A stretch of DNA of 37,116 bases, from the NCBI RefSeq assembly GCF_024231755.1, contig NZ_JAAEQH010000343.1, positions 1-37,116 of the forward strand, read 5' to 3'. The translations under genes were made by a program, and so were the position numbers. Each line of letters opens with the position of its first letter. Position 1 is the stretch's first letter. The notes under the pieces are model-generated. The model was not told the origin of the DNA, ran no database searches, and was given only the letters and a program-made list of their open reading frames with translations. Shown piece by piece: positions 8,126 to 17,336 of the stretch. The DNA comes from Neptuniibacter sp. (GTDB lineage Bacteria > Pseudomonadota > Gammaproteobacteria > Pseudomonadales > Balneatricaceae).

Positions 8126-8392
8126 AGGGCCTGTTAGCACTAATTCATTCATCCCTGTTGAGACTAGAAAAGCGTCAATCTAGGCAAGAGGAGAGAATTT
8201 AGTGGTTCTAAATGAACGACGAGTAACAACGAGTGACGCTTTTATAGCCTCAATCCGAAGGACTGGGGCCATTTATGCCCTCAACTTCGTTATTATTCGC
8301 TTATTTAGAATAACTAAACTACGCTCATGCTGCCTTGTTGAGAACAAAAATAGCCTCCAGCAGGGACGATGAAATTAGTGTTAACAGGCCCT
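8126..8392. mobile_element. MITE-like 267-bp imperfect palindrome
   Basis: The whole 307-bp gap after the HDOD gene is filled by one element. Its 20-bp ends (8126-8145, AGGGCCTGTTAGCACTAATT, and 8373-8392) are inverted repeats matching at 19 of 20 positions. Inside, 8158-8177 pairs with 8234-8253 at 18 of 20, and TTCTAAAT at 8206-8213 pairs with 8303-8310, so it can form nested hairpins over nearly its full length. It has no open frame of note, which is the pattern of a non-autonomous miniature inverted-repeat element. No clear target duplication is visible. It ends five bases past the stop of the UPF0149 gene and may act as its terminator. Confidence 0.72.
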
Positions 8393-8397
8393 AGTAC

Positions 8398-8982
8398 TTA
8401 CTTCTCTGGAGCATGGAAGTAGAGGTATAGGTCGATCAGCAGCTCAGGGATCTGAGCGCACATCTCTGCACACAGTTTCTCGTCGTCACGGATCTTGTTG
8501 ATATCCGCTTCGTCGAACAGATCAGAGGCAACCATGACCGGTAGCAGCATCTCTGCTACATCTTGCTCAGTTTGTTTGTTGAACCATACTTCTTCCTGGG
8601 TAAAGACACCTTCCATAAAGGCCTGCGCCCACCATGCCAAAGGTGAGATATCTTCACCCTCTTCCGCATCAAGAGATAGTTCGCAAGGAAGTTCGATTTC
8701 ACCATCGCTATACAGGTTGCCACCGATTTCACTATAGAATCGTTGCAGCAAGGTATTGATAGTCTGCTTCTGTTCTTCGGATTCCCACTTCGGCTCTTCA
8801 TCGAATACCAACTCTTGCAGTGTGGCGTCATCCATTGGTGATGGGCTGATGTTAAGTGCAGAGAACAGGCCGTGTACACCGATCAGATCCAGGCAATCTT
8901 CAGAAACCAGATCGGAGTATAAAAAGCCATCCAACTGATCCAGTTCGGCATCAGAAAGAACATTTGCGGATGTAAGTGTCAT
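8398..8982 (-). CDS. UPF0149 (YgfB/YecA-like) family protein
   Basis: From the ATG at 8982 the product is 194 residues. It shows the UPF0149 pattern: an N-terminal LSDAELDQLDGFLYSD, then IGVHGLFSALNISPSPM, and the central SPLAWWAQAFMEGVF corresponding to the family's W-x2-GF-x2-G block. It is acidic throughout. YgfB and YecA homologues are small helical proteins; in Pseudomonas a YgfB protein affects AmpDh3 and beta-lactam resistance, but a general function is not established. The C-terminal SEC-C zinc motif of YecA is missing. A TTG at 9045 in frame would add 21 residues, but the ATG gives the family-like N-terminus and is preferred. It is divergent from recQ; a MITE-like element abuts its 3' end. 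Confidence 0.75.
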   Translation of the reverse strand: MTLTSANVLSDAELDQLDGFLYSDLVSEDCLDLIGVHGLFSALNISPSPMDDATLQELVFDEEPKWESEEQKQTINTLLQRFYSEIGGNLYSDGEIELPCELSLDAEEGEDISPLAWWAQAFMEGVFTQEEVWFNKQTEQDVAEMLLPVMVASDLFDEADINKIRDDEKLCAEMCAQIPELLIDLYLYFHAPEK

Positions 8983-9089
8983 TAAACTATTCCGTAAGAG
9001 ATGAATTGCGCTGATTTTAGCTTGCTTCGAGGTTTTTAACAGCAACTAATTCAAGTGACTTTTACGCCCGCATTCTGGATAATCCGCCC

Positions 9090-11213
9090 ATGATTCAGCA
9101 TGCACAACAGATTCTTCAGGACGTATTCGGTTACGAACACTTTCGTGAGCCACAGGCAGAGGTGATTGAAACCCTTGTCCAAGGGCAGGATGCGTTGGTG
9201 GTTGTGCCAACAGGGGGGGGTAAATCTCTCTGTTATCAGCTTCCGGCTCTGATGCGACAGGGCACAGCAATTGTTATCTCTCCTTTGATTGCTTTGATGC
9301 AAGATCAGGTGACCGCGCTGTCCCAGTGGGGCATCCGTGCTGGTTGTCTAAACTCATCGATGGATTTTTCACTGATTAGTGAAACAGAACATCAACTTCG
9401 ATCTGGTGATCTGGACCTACTTTATATCGCTCCAGAGCGTTTGCTTCAGGATCGTACCCTAAACTTGCTGCAGGAATCGCATCTGGCGTTGTTCGCTATT
9501 GATGAAGCCCACTGTGTCTCACAATGGGGGCACGATTTTCGCCCAGAATATCTGCAACTTAGTCGCTTGGCGCAGTTGTTTCCGCAAGTACCAAGAATCG
9601 CCCTGACAGCTACGGCGGACCAGCGAACTCAACAGGAGATTGTTGAGCGCTTGGCGCTCAGTAATCCAGCCCAGTTTATTCAAGGCTTTGACCGTCCCAA
9701 TATCCGCTATCGGATCGGGCAGAAAGACAGTGCCAAGAAACAGCTGCTGAAGTTCCTTAAAGATGAACACCCAAAAGATTCCGGTATTGTCTACTGTCTC
9801 TCCCGTAAGAGAGTAGAAGATACTGCGGCTTGGCTGAGTGAGCAGGGGTTTAATGCTTTACCTTATCATGCCGGTCTGGGAGCAGAGTTGCGCAGCCATA
9901 ATCAGCACCGCTTTCTCACCGAAGAAAACATCATCATGGTGGCAACCATCGCTTTTGGTATGGGGATTGATAAACCCAATGTGCGTTTTGTTGCCCACCT
10001 GGATCTGCCAAAGAGTATCGAAGCCTATTATCAGGAAACCGGACGTGCTGGACGTGATGGTATGCCTGCCGATGCCTGGATGGTTTATGGTCTGCAGGAT
10101 GTAATGTTCCTGCGTCAGATGCTGGAAGGTTCCAACGCACCCGCTGAACAGAAAGTGGTTGAGCGGCAGAAGCTGGAAGCGATGTTAGGGTTGTGTGAGA
10201 TTACTACTTGCCGCCGCCAGGTTTTGCTCAGCTATTTTGGAGAAAACGAGCATAAACCTTGCGGTAACTGTGATACCTGTCTTGAGCCGGTGCCAATGTG
10301 GGACGGTACCGAAGCCGCGCGGAAGGCGCTATCTGCGGTTTATCGTTCTGGCCAGAGTTTTGGTGTTAACCACGTCGTGGATATTCTGCTGGGCAAAAGT
10401 AATGAAAAGAGTGACCGCTTTCAGCACCACAAACTTTCTACCTGGGGTATAGGTAAAGATCTGGATAAGAATCAGTGGCGTTCCGTTTTCCGCCAACTGG
10501 TTGCACGTGGTTTGTTAGGGGTTAACGTTGATCAGCATGGTGTTTTGCATCTGACTGAGAAATGCCGGCCGCTGTTACGCGGTGAAGAGAGTATTCAGCT
10601 ACGTAAAGATCAGCGCCAGCATACACCGTATCGTAAGAATCAGGTGCCGCAGAGCAAACTGGAAGCTGAAGATTATGCGCTATGGAATGATCTTAAAGCA
10701 TTGCGCAAGAGCCTTTCTGACGAGCAGGATGTGCCACCATATGTCATTTTCCATGATGCGACTCTAATGGAAATGGTGATGTACCGCCCGCAGACATCGG
10801 ATCAGTTCCGTCGTTTGAACGGGGTGGGTGAGCGTAAGCTGGATCTGTACGGTGCTGAGTTCATTGCCGTCATAGAGGAGCATGAAAACCCATCTGAGCA
10901 AGAGGTTGCTTCTCAGGCTCAGGAATCGGTTTTGCTCTACAAAAGTGGCATGACGGTGGAACAAATTAGTCGCCAACAGCACCTCTCTGCCAATGCTATC
11001 TATGCACACCTTGCCCAGGCAATTCAGAATAAAGAGCTGGATGTCACTGAAGTAGTGGCTTTACCCGAGGCTGAATTCAGTAATATCGAACAGACAATGC
11101 TGGAGTGCCAGACTGAGTTTGGCCAGGCCCTTAAACCCGTTTATGAAGCATTAGCCGGTGCTTATGAGATGGGTGTGCTGCGTTGTATCAAAGCAGGTTT
11201 GGAAACTCAGTGA
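9090..11213 (+). CDS. recQ: ATP-dependent DNA helicase RecQ with C-terminal HTH extension
   Basis: The 707-residue protein has all RecQ parts in order. The helicase core has Walker A TGGGKS (41-46), the DEAH box (138-141) and arginine-finger motif [10 protein letters not shown] (318-324). The RecQ zinc site has cysteines 374, 391, 394 and 397, followed by the winged-helix RQC (about 405-500) and an HRDC domain (about 523-600). It unwinds 3'-to-5' and works in RecF-pathway recombination and fork repair. E. coli RecQ is about 609 residues; here a further 100 residues include a helix-turn-helix-like segment (about 612-650, [20 protein letters not shown]). The stop codon overlaps the yqaA start, so the two are co-translated. 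Confidence 0.96.
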   Translation: MIQHAQQILQDVFGYEHFREPQAEVIETLVQGQDALVVVPTGGGKSLCYQLPALMRQGTAIVISPLIALMQDQVTALSQWGIRAGCLNSSMDFSLISETEHQLRSGDLDLLYIAPERLLQDRTLNLLQESHLALFAIDEAHCVSQWGHDFRPEYLQLSRLAQLFPQVPRIALTATADQRTQQEIVERLALSNPAQFIQGFDRPNIRYRIGQKDSAKKQLLKFLKDEHPKDSGIVYCLSRKRVEDTAAWLSEQGFNALPYHAGLGAELRSHNQHRFLTEENIIMVATIAFGMGIDKPNVRFVAHLDLPKSIEAYYQETGRAGRDGMPADAWMVYGLQDVMFLRQMLEGSNAPAEQKVVERQKLEAMLGLCEITTCRRQVLLSYFGENEHKPCGNCDTCLEPVPMWDGTEAARKALSAVYRSGQSFGVNHVVDILLGKSNEKSDRFQHHKLSTWGIGKDLDKNQWRSVFRQLVARGLLGVNVDQHGVLHLTEKCRPLLRGEESIQLRKDQRQHTPYRKNQVPQSKLEAEDYALWNDLKALRKSLSDEQDVPPYVIFHDATLMEMVMYRPQTSDQFRRLNGVGERKLDLYGAEFIAVIEEHENPSEQEVASQAQESVLLYKSGMTVEQISRQQHLSANAIYAHLAQAIQNKELDVTEVVALPEAEFSNIEQTMLECQTEFGQALKPVYEALAGAYEMGVLRCIKAGLETQ

Positions 11214-11641
11214 CCTTTTTCTCAGATGAGTCGTTGAGTCTAACAGCACTATTTTTCAGTGGTTTTATCTCTGCCACACTGTTGCCCGGTGGATCTGAGG
11301 TCATACTGGCTTGGCAGCTATCAGAAGGGGTAAATAATCCCTGGAGCCTCTGGCTTGCAGTCACTGCGGGTAATGCGCTGGGTGGGATCGTTACCTTTCT
11401 TATGGGCTGGGCGATTGCTCATTACTGGCCACTAAAAAGTTTAGATAAACCAAGACAACAGCAGGCCAAGCGGTGGTTGGAATCATACGGCCCCTTTGCG
11501 TTGCTTCTTTCTTGGTTACCACTGATCGGAGATCCCCTCTGCCTGATAGCGGGTTGGTTAAAAACCCGTTTTCTTTTAAGCCTGTTAATGATTACACTCG
11601 GAAAAGCAGTTCGTTACCTGATTATTGTGGGTCTGGTTTGA
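11210..11641 (+). CDS. yqaA: YqaA family (DedA/VTT-like) inner-membrane protein
   Basis: The GTG at 11210 overlaps the recQ stop as GTGA and follows a GGA ribosome site, giving 143 residues, equal to E. coli YqaA (142). An upstream in-frame TTG at 11183 is less likely. The protein has several membrane segments and the family features [34 protein letters not shown] and a C-terminal [11 protein letters not shown]. These are shared with YqaA and more distantly with DedA/VTT proteins, some of which flip lipids. The exact role of YqaA is not known. It is translationally coupled to recQ and followed after 19 bp by a predicted metalloprotease gene. Confidence 0.87.
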   Translation: MTFFSDESLSLTALFFSGFISATLLPGGSEVILAWQLSEGVNNPWSLWLAVTAGNALGGIVTFLMGWAIAHYWPLKSLDKPRQQQAKRWLESYGPFALLLSWLPLIGDPLCLIAGWLKTRFLLSLLMITLGKAVRYLIIVGLV

Positions 11642-11660
11642 TTCGAGGTGATGGAGGCTT

Positions 11661-12455
11661 ATGCCGCATCGAAGTTTCTGGGGACGTTTACGCTTAATCC
11701 TACTCATTCTTCTGCTGTTGATTGTGTCACTCAACAGTTTTCTTTCCCGTGTCCGGTCAACTGACTGGCAGGATTCTCTTTGGCTGGTGGTTTATCCGAT
11801 CAATGCGGACCAGCGAGCTGATACTCAGCTATATATCGATGCCCTGCAAGAGGATCATTTTGATGATATTGAACAGTTTCTCAGCCGCGAAGCATTGCGT
11901 TATGGTATTTCGGTAGAAGAACCGATCCGGGTTTTTCTTGCGCCAGAAATATTAGAACAGCCTCCATTGCCACCACGTGAGCTAAGTATTCTGCAAAGTG
12001 TTATATGGAGTCTGAAGCTTCGTTTTTGGGCCTGGCAGAATGATAGCTGGCAGGAGGATATTGCACCGGATATCAAGATCTACCTGCGTCTCTTTTCTCC
12101 TCATAACAGGCAGGTATTGGAACATTCCCTTGGGTTACAGAAAGGGATGATCGGAGTGGTCAACGGTTTTGCCAGTGTGGATTATCAGGCTCAGAATAAC
12201 TTTGTAACTGTACATGAAATTATGCACACCCTTGGCGCTAGCGATAAATACGAGGTTGGTAATAACCAACCGATATGGCCTGAAGGTTATGCTGACCCCT
12301 ACCAGAAACCGGTGTTACCCCAATATAGAGCTGAAGTGATGGGCGGACGGGTACCTCAATCAAAAGGCTTTTCACTGATCCCGGAAAGTTTAGAACAAGT
12401 TGTTGTCGGGCCAAAAACAGCACAGGAGGTAAACTGGATTCAGCCCGAAGGATGA
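11661..12455 (+). CDS. Uncharacterised membrane-anchored protein with metzincin-like zinc motif
   Basis: The 264-residue protein begins with basic residues and a strong hydrophobic segment (about 10-27), an uncleaved anchor or signal, so the rest should be periplasmic. Residues 185-195 read HEIMHTLGASD, which fits HExxHxxGxxD, the zinc motif of metzincin-type proteases that use Asp as third ligand (as in snapalysin, M7). A Met in AEVMGGR (Met227), 38 residues after the second His, could be the Met-turn. No family was recognised beyond this motif. It lies 19 bp after yqaA and is probably in the recQ-yqaA transcript. Proteolytic activity and substrate are inferred, not known. Confidence 0.7.
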   Translation: MPHRSFWGRLRLILLILLLLIVSLNSFLSRVRSTDWQDSLWLVVYPINADQRADTQLYIDALQEDHFDDIEQFLSREALRYGISVEEPIRVFLAPEILEQPPLPPRELSILQSVIWSLKLRFWAWQNDSWQEDIAPDIKIYLRLFSPHNRQVLEHSLGLQKGMIGVVNGFASVDYQAQNNFVTVHEIMHTLGASDKYEVGNNQPIWPEGYADPYQKPVLPQYRAEVMGGRVPQSKGFSLIPESLEQVVVGPKTAQEVNWIQPEG

Positions 12456-12465
12456 TTTCTACAGG

Positions 12466-12948
12466 TTATTTCGCGCCTGACTCCCGTAGCGCTTTTTCGA
12501 TATCGCTCTCCAGTTCCTGCAGAATATCCTGAGCAGGGCTGTCAGGCTTAAGCTGGCTGGGGCGTAGGAACATCAGTTGTGTGGTGTTCTGTTTATGCAG
12601 CAGGGTTACCGAAAGGGGGCACAAAGCTGCCATCTCAGGATCTTTATTAATCACCTGATTAACATACCAAGGGTTGCAGAAAACCAGACTACGGATCTCT
12701 TCAAAACCATTGCGGTTATAGTCATCCCCCCAGCGCTCTTTGAAGTTGGATATGGAACCACCAATATTGGGTTCAAACACTACATAAAAGCGTTTGTTTT
12801 CCAGTGCTTGGGAAACTTTGTCATAGTTGCTGGAAAAGTCACCTTCGAGTTTCAGCTTTAGTACGGGTGACGCTTGTACCAGCACAGTGACAAAACAAAG
12901 TGTAAGAATCGAAGATATCTGTAACAGGTATTTACGCAAAGAGTTCAT
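12466..12948 (-). CDS. DUF302 family periplasmic protein
   Basis: The 160-residue protein has a signal peptide (about 1-26, ending VLVQA) and a DUF302-like body. That body includes the strand-helix opening [26 protein letters not shown], the mid-protein [13 protein letters not shown] and the closing [20 protein letters not shown]302 proteins are small alpha-beta domains of unknown function, often secreted or linked to metal or envelope stress, and none of that is shown here. It is convergent with the metzincin-like gene (10-bp gap) and divergent from ttcA. A C-terminal extension [12 protein letters not shown] is helical. Confidence 0.75.
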   Translation of the reverse strand: MNSLRKYLLQISSILTLCFVTVLVQASPVLKLKLEGDFSSNYDKVSQALENKRFYVVFEPNIGGSISNFKERWGDDYNRNGFEEIRSLVFCNPWYVNQVINKDPEMAALCPLSVTLLHKQNTTQLMFLRPSQLKPDSPAQDILQELESDIEKALRESGAK

Positions 12949-13008
12949 GGCTGACTCCTTTCAGATCTGGATCAAATTCTCTCAAGTGTATCATGGGGGA
13001 GCCTGTTG

Positions 13009-13014
13009 TATAAT
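13009..13014 (+). promoter_or_regulatory. -10 box of the ttcA promoter
   Basis: A consensus TATAAT lies 41-46 bp before the ttcA ATG. No good -35 box is seen 16-18 bp upstream, so the promoter may need an activator or be weak. Confidence 0.5.
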
Positions 13015-13054
13015 TCGCGCTCTTTTAAATACCCCAACGAAGAATCAATCCAGT

Positions 13055-14005
13055 ATGACTTCCGAAGCACCGAAAACTGAACTGACCGAAGCAGAAATTG
13101 CTGAGCAGAAAAAGCAGAAAACCCGAATGAATAAGCTGCAGAAACGTCTGCGCCGTGAAATGGGTAAAGCTATTCAGGATTTCAATATGATTGAGGAAGG
13201 CGATAAGGTGATGGTGTGCCTTTCCGGTGGTAAAGACTCCTACGCCATGCTGGATATTCTGATGAACCTGCAGCGTAGTGCGCCTGTTAATTTTGAGCTG
13301 GTAGTCGTGAACCTGGATCAGAAGCAACCGGGATTCCCTGAGCATGTCTTGCCAGAGTATCTGGAATCGATCGATGTTCCTTTCCATATTCTGGAGCGGG
13401 ATACCTATTCGGTCGTGAAAGAGGTTGTGCCGGAAGGTAAAACCACCTGTGCACTCTGCTCCCGCTTGCGTCGTGGCTCACTGTACGGTTTTGCCGAGGA
13501 GATCGGGGCTAACAAGATCGCTTTGGGCCATCACCGTGATGATATTCTGGAGACCTTGTTCCTGAATATGTTTTACGGGGGTAAGTTGAAATCGATGCCA
13601 CCTAAGTTGGTGTCTGATGACGGTAAGAATATGGTTATTCGCCCATTGGCATACTCCCGTGAGAAAGATATTGCTGCGTTTGCCGAATTACGTGGTTTCC
13701 CAATCATTCCTTGCAACCTTTGTGGATCACAGGAAAATCTTCAGCGTCAGGTAATTAAGGAGATGTTGCAGGATTGGGATCGCCGTTTCCCTGGACGTAT
13801 TGAAACTATGTTCCGCTCTATGCAGCACGTGGTGCCGTCGCATCTTGCTGATACAGAGCTGTTTGACTTTAAAGGCCTGCAGCACGGTTACCCACACGGT
13901 ATTGTTCCCGGCAGTGATAGCGCCGTTCGCCCTGAAGTCGTAGCAGATCCAGCAGAAGCAGTGCAAAGCTTTAACCCGCAGAAGATAGACGTTCTATCTG
14001 TATAA
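13055..14005 (+). CDS. ttcA: tRNA 2-thiocytidine(32) synthetase TtcA
   Basis: The ATG at 13055 gives 316 residues, the usual TtcA length; the longer open frame upstream lies inside the divergent DUF302 gene and its promoter and is not coding. The PP-loop SGGKDS (57-62) binds ATP. Two CxxC pairs, Cys132/Cys135 (CALC) and Cys220/Cys223 (CNLC), are the TtcA signature and hold the [4Fe-4S] cluster used for thiolation. GHHRDD and the C-terminal region match the family. TtcA converts cytidine 32 of certain tRNAs to 2-thiocytidine in the cytoplasm. It has its own -10 box and is monocistronic. Confidence 0.96.
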   Translation: MTSEAPKTELTEAEIAEQKKQKTRMNKLQKRLRREMGKAIQDFNMIEEGDKVMVCLSGGKDSYAMLDILMNLQRSAPVNFELVVVNLDQKQPGFPEHVLPEYLESIDVPFHILERDTYSVVKEVVPEGKTTCALCSRLRRGSLYGFAEEIGANKIALGHHRDDILETLFLNMFYGGKLKSMPPKLVSDDGKNMVIRPLAYSREKDIAAFAELRGFPIIPCNLCGSQENLQRQVIKEMLQDWDRRFPGRIETMFRSMQHVVPSHLADTELFDFKGLQHGYPHGIVPGSDSAVRPEVVADPAEAVQSFNPQKIDVLSV

Positions 14006-14122
14006 CGCTTTACCTCCTCAAATAGAATCAATGATGGATGTCTGAAATTGTCGGATGTTCGTCATTGATGACATTGGCTGTTCACGTAATACTTCTCTGT
14101 AACTTTCAACGGAGTAAGTTTC

Positions 14123-15094
14123 GTGAAGACTATTGCTGTACTTTGTTATCCCGATTGCCAGATTTTGGACGTAACCGGTCCGTTGCAGGTTTTTGCTTCT
14201 GCGAATCAGGCTCTAGAAAAGGATTTCTATCAGATCAAAGTTATAGGACTTACCGCTGACCCAATTACAACCAACTCTGGAATGCGGCTGTTGCCGGATA
14301 CAGTTTTTGACGAAGTACCTGAACTGGATACTCTGCTAATTGCGGGTGGGCGGGGAGTTGCATCACAGAGGGAAAACCAAGCACTTGTCGGGTGGATTAA
14401 ACAGCAGGCGGGAACTGTACGTCGGATTGGTTCTGTTTGTAGTGGGGCTTTTCTATTGGCTGAGGCTGGACTATTGCAGGGTAAGCAAGTGACCACTCAC
14501 TGGCGCTGTTGTGATCTTTTATCTCAGGATTATCCTGATCTGAATGTCGATTTTGATGCTATCTGGATCAAACAGGGGAGGTTGTATACCTCAGCGGGTG
14601 TAACCTCCGGTATCGATCTGGCTTTGGCATTGGTAGAAGAGGATTGTGGTCACAGCGTCGCAATGGACGTGGCGCGTGAATTGGTGGTCTTTATTAAAAG
14701 GCCAGGCGGGCAGGCGCAATACAGTACTCAGTTACAGGCTCAACAGCAGGCAACAGGTACAGTTGCCAAGGCTATCAGTTATATCGAACAGAATCTGACC
14801 AGTGAGTTAAATCTGGAGCAATTGGCGGATCACTGTTGTGTCAGTGAGCGTCATCTCTTCCGATTGTTTAAAGAGAGCATCTCTCAGTCACCGGCTGCTT
14901 ATATCGAAGATTGCCGGCTTAATTTGGCACAGCAGCTGTTGGTAGAGGGTACGCTGAGTATGCAGCAAGTTGCAGATGGCTGCGGCTTTATTGTGCCTGA
15001 TAATCTGCGCCGAGTGTTTATTCGGCGTTTAGGTGTTACTCCTAGTGAATATAAGGCGCGCTTTATCAGCAGCCAGCAAGGAACAGATTCATGA
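14123..15094 (+). CDS. GlxA-type transcriptional regulator (DJ-1/PfpI + AraC HTH)
   Basis: The 323-residue protein starts at a GTG with a GGAG ribosome site eight bases upstream. Residues 1-180 form a DJ-1/PfpI amidotransferase-like domain with the cysteine elbow GSVCSGAFLL (Cys106). Residues 220-315 form an AraC-type DNA-binding domain with two helix-turn-helix motifs (ADHCCVSERHLFRLFK and MQQVADGCGF). GlxA/FtrA/GbdR-like regulators use the N-terminal domain as a ligand sensor and often control the adjacent amine or amino-acid derivative genes. Its stop overlaps the start of the MFS gene (ATGA), so the regulator, transporter and downstream amidotransferase-like gene form one operon, and the sensed compound may be the exported substrate. 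Confidence 0.88.
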   Translation: MKTIAVLCYPDCQILDVTGPLQVFASANQALEKDFYQIKVIGLTADPITTNSGMRLLPDTVFDEVPELDTLLIAGGRGVASQRENQALVGWIKQQAGTVRRIGSVCSGAFLLAEAGLLQGKQVTTHWRCCDLLSQDYPDLNVDFDAIWIKQGRLYTSAGVTSGIDLALALVEEDCGHSVAMDVARELVVFIKRPGGQAQYSTQLQAQQQATGTVAKAISYIEQNLTSELNLEQLADHCCVSERHLFRLFKESISQSPAAYIEDCRLNLAQQLLVEGTLSMQQVADGCGFIVPDNLRRVFIRRLGVTPSEYKARFISSQQGTDS

Positions 15095-16272
15095 ACCGTA
15101 ATGTATTTTTGTTATCGATCTGCCAGGCATTATTGACCACCGGGAATATCCTTCTGGTGTCCGTAGTAGCTCTTATTGGACAAAGTCTGGCAAGCGATCC
15201 GGCGATGACGACTTTTCCTGTAGCAACTCAGTTTATCGGACTGATGGTAGCCACGATTCCTGCATCACTGATTATGAGCAAAATAGGTCGTAAAAACGGT
15301 TTCTATCTTGGTAACAGTGTAGGTATCACAGGGGCATTGGTGTGTATCTACGCATTGAATGAACAGATGTTTTCCCTTTTTTCACTGGGAACTTTCCTAC
15401 TAGGGATCGGTATCGGTTTTGGCACACTTTACCGTTTTGCCGCTGTAGAAGTATGCGCAGAAGATCAAAAAAGCCGAGCGATCTCTTTTGTAATGGCTGG
15501 TGGTGTTATCGCAGCAGTAATAGGGCCGCAGCTGGCTATACAGAGTCAGCACCTTTTTGGCGAGGCTGAATTTACGGGGGCTTTTGTAGGTTTGCTTGGC
15601 TTATACAGTCTTGCGTTACTAATGCTGTTTTTTACCCATATCCCTCATGTAGAGAAAACAGCTGCAGAACTGACAGGGCAGAGACCCTTACTGCAGATAA
15701 TAAGCCAGCCCGCATTTCTGGTTGCGGTTATTGTCGCTATGGTGAGTTATGTGGTGATGAACTTGCTGATGACGGCGACACCACTGGCGATGGCTCGTTG
15801 TGGCTATGAGTTTGCCTCGGCTGCAAATGTGATTGAGTGGCATGTATTGGGGATGTTTGTACCCTCATTTTTCACCGGAAGCCTGATCAGCCGATTTGGT
15901 ATTCATCGTGTAATGTATGCAGGTGCTGTCTTTATGCTGGTTTGCATTGCAATCAATCTTGCAGGAGTCAGTGAATGGCACTTTTGGGCCGCATTGTTGT
16001 TATTAGGTGTTGGCTGGAACTTTATGTTTATCAGCGCAACCCAGTTGTTAACCGAAACCTACCGACCAGCGGAAAAGGCAAAATCACAGGCGGCCAATGA
16101 ATTCCTAGTATTCAGTATGGTTACCCTGTCAGCCCTATCATCCGGGTGGTTGGAAGCAGAGTTTGGCTGGCAGGCGATGAACTGGATGATGTTACCGCTG
16201 GTGCTTTGGGCAGTATCTGTTATTTTCTTTATAGGAAAGCAGCGATCTGCTCAAACTCTGACGTCAGGTTAA
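15091..16272 (+). CDS. Major facilitator superfamily transporter
   Basis: The 393-residue protein has about twelve hydrophobic segments. The loop between segments 2 and 3 reads MSKIGRKNGFYLG, a form of MFS motif A. The size and two six-helix halves (with a central break near residues 185-205) are typical of drug/H+ antiporter-like or YfcJ/YcaD-type MFS permeases. The ATG overlaps the stop of the preceding GlxA-type regulator and a further gene follows after seven bases, so the three are co-translated. Substrate and direction cannot be told from sequence; efflux is the more common role for such regulator-coupled MFS proteins. Confidence 0.87.
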   Translation: MNRNVFLLSICQALLTTGNILLVSVVALIGQSLASDPAMTTFPVATQFIGLMVATIPASLIMSKIGRKNGFYLGNSVGITGALVCIYALNEQMFSLFSLGTFLLGIGIGFGTLYRFAAVEVCAEDQKSRAISFVMAGGVIAAVIGPQLAIQSQHLFGEAEFTGAFVGLLGLYSLALLMLFFTHIPHVEKTAAELTGQRPLLQIISQPAFLVAVIVAMVSYVVMNLLMTATPLAMARCGYEFASAANVIEWHVLGMFVPSFFTGSLISRFGIHRVMYAGAVFMLVCIAINLAGVSEWHFWAALLLLGVGWNFMFISATQLLTETYRPAEKAKSQAANEFLVFSMVTLSALSSGWLEAEFGWQAMNWMMLPLVLWAVSVIFFIGKQRSAQTLTSG

Positions 16273-16279
16273 TTTTGCT

Positions 16280-17074
16280 ATGAGCCATCTGCCCAGGTTG
16301 TTAACAATATGTTCTGCTGAGCCTGTTAATGTACAGCTCAGTCAGGCGATTACTGGCATTGAAGCTTTAGGTGTTAGCTCTATAGGAGAGATGAATCAGC
16401 AGAGAATAACTGCTTTCGGTCAACAGGAAGTTGGTGAACTGAGCTCATACCAGAGTGTGCAGTCTCAACGTGCTGAGTTATGGAGTATCGCTACCTATTC
16501 TGCCCCCCCTTTGGAATCTGCTGAGATTCAGCCTTACTCACGGCCCATGCGGGGAAATGTCTGCTTATTCAGCCAGCAGGGGGAATTGCCAGAGATCCAT
16601 GACAATGACCGTTTCAAGATAGGTGAGCAATGGCCCGTTAGCTGCACCGATCAAGAGAGGGCCTTCTGCTTGCTGCTAGAGAGAAGTCGGAAACTCTGGG
16701 AGGAGGGGAGGCCTGATCACGAGATACGTTTGGCTTTGATAGCAGATTATGCCGGACGTTTAGACCGTTTGGGTGCGCATAATTTTATCTTCTGGGATGG
16801 AGAATTCCTATTTGCTTACAGCAGCCTTGATGAAGGCCTTCCCCCATTAGCTTATCAACATAGTAAAACTGATAAGTTTTGTTTGAATAGTGCTTTGCAG
16901 CTACAGGTCAAAGCCGCGGAAGAATGCGAAATTGTTCTGGTCGGTGATCAGTCCTCTCTTGGCGCTGATGCTGAGTTAATCACGTCAGGAAGCGTTTTCT
17001 GCTTTCGAGCTGGAAAGCTGCATGATCGCTGTGATCCGGTTAATTTCTGGTCTGATTCTGATCTGGCTCAATAA
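16280..17074 (+). CDS. Degenerate class II glutamine amidotransferase-like protein (YafJ-like)
   Basis: The 264-residue protein can be followed along YafJ-type class II glutamine amidotransferases. IQPYSRPMRGNVCLFSQQG takes the place of NTHPF...AHNG, CTDQERAFCLLLER matches the TDSE-AFC-LL block, and GAHNFIFWDGEFLFAYSS and a C-terminal SGSVFCFRAGK match in order. The N-terminal catalytic cysteine is missing: the start is MSHLPRLL where active enzymes have MCRLL. The oxyanion-hole AHNG has become SQQG. It should therefore not hydrolyse glutamine. Sequence similarity is by eye, so moderate confidence. It is the last gene of the regulator-MFS operon (7 bp after the transporter) and may be a ligand-binding or partner protein. 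Confidence 0.68.
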   Translation: MSHLPRLLTICSAEPVNVQLSQAITGIEALGVSSIGEMNQQRITAFGQQEVGELSSYQSVQSQRAELWSIATYSAPPLESAEIQPYSRPMRGNVCLFSQQGELPEIHDNDRFKIGEQWPVSCTDQERAFCLLLERSRKLWEEGRPDHEIRLALIADYAGRLDRLGAHNFIFWDGEFLFAYSSLDEGLPPLAYQHSKTDKFCLNSALQLQVKAAEECEIVLVGDQSSLGADAELITSGSVFCFRAGKLHDRCDPVNFWSDSDLAQ

Positions 17075-17336
17075 ATTGATACTTGTGGACAAAAAATCAC
17101 CAACTAAAGCCGAATGTTGCAAGTGCGTAAAGTGAGTTAACATTAGTCTTTATGTGGTTATATAAGTTGTTTGAGATTCTTTTTAACAAACGACTATTCA
17201 AAATTTCATTATGGTCTACATTTAATAATGAAAGCTGGGCCTTAAAGGGCTTTATTGTCTGAACTGGGACGTTCTGTCTAGCGAAAATTGTTTAACTTTT
17301 TGTTTGAATTCTTTTGTAGGTGCATTTTAAGTAGCT

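Noticed and set aside
8983-9045. N-terminal extension of the UPF0149 protein from a TTG codon
   Set aside because: The extension has no family match; the ATG at 8982 gives the family-like N-terminus.
11183-11209. Upstream TTG start for YqaA
   Set aside because: The GTG at 11210 overlaps the recQ stop, has a ribosome site and gives the normal family length.
12827-13054. 76-residue N-terminal extension of TtcA
   Set aside because: It overlaps the divergent DUF302 gene and the ttcA -10 box; TtcA proteins start near 13055.
13982-13999. AGATAG/CTATCT hairpin at the end of ttcA
   Set aside because: It lies inside the coding end and is not followed by a T-run.
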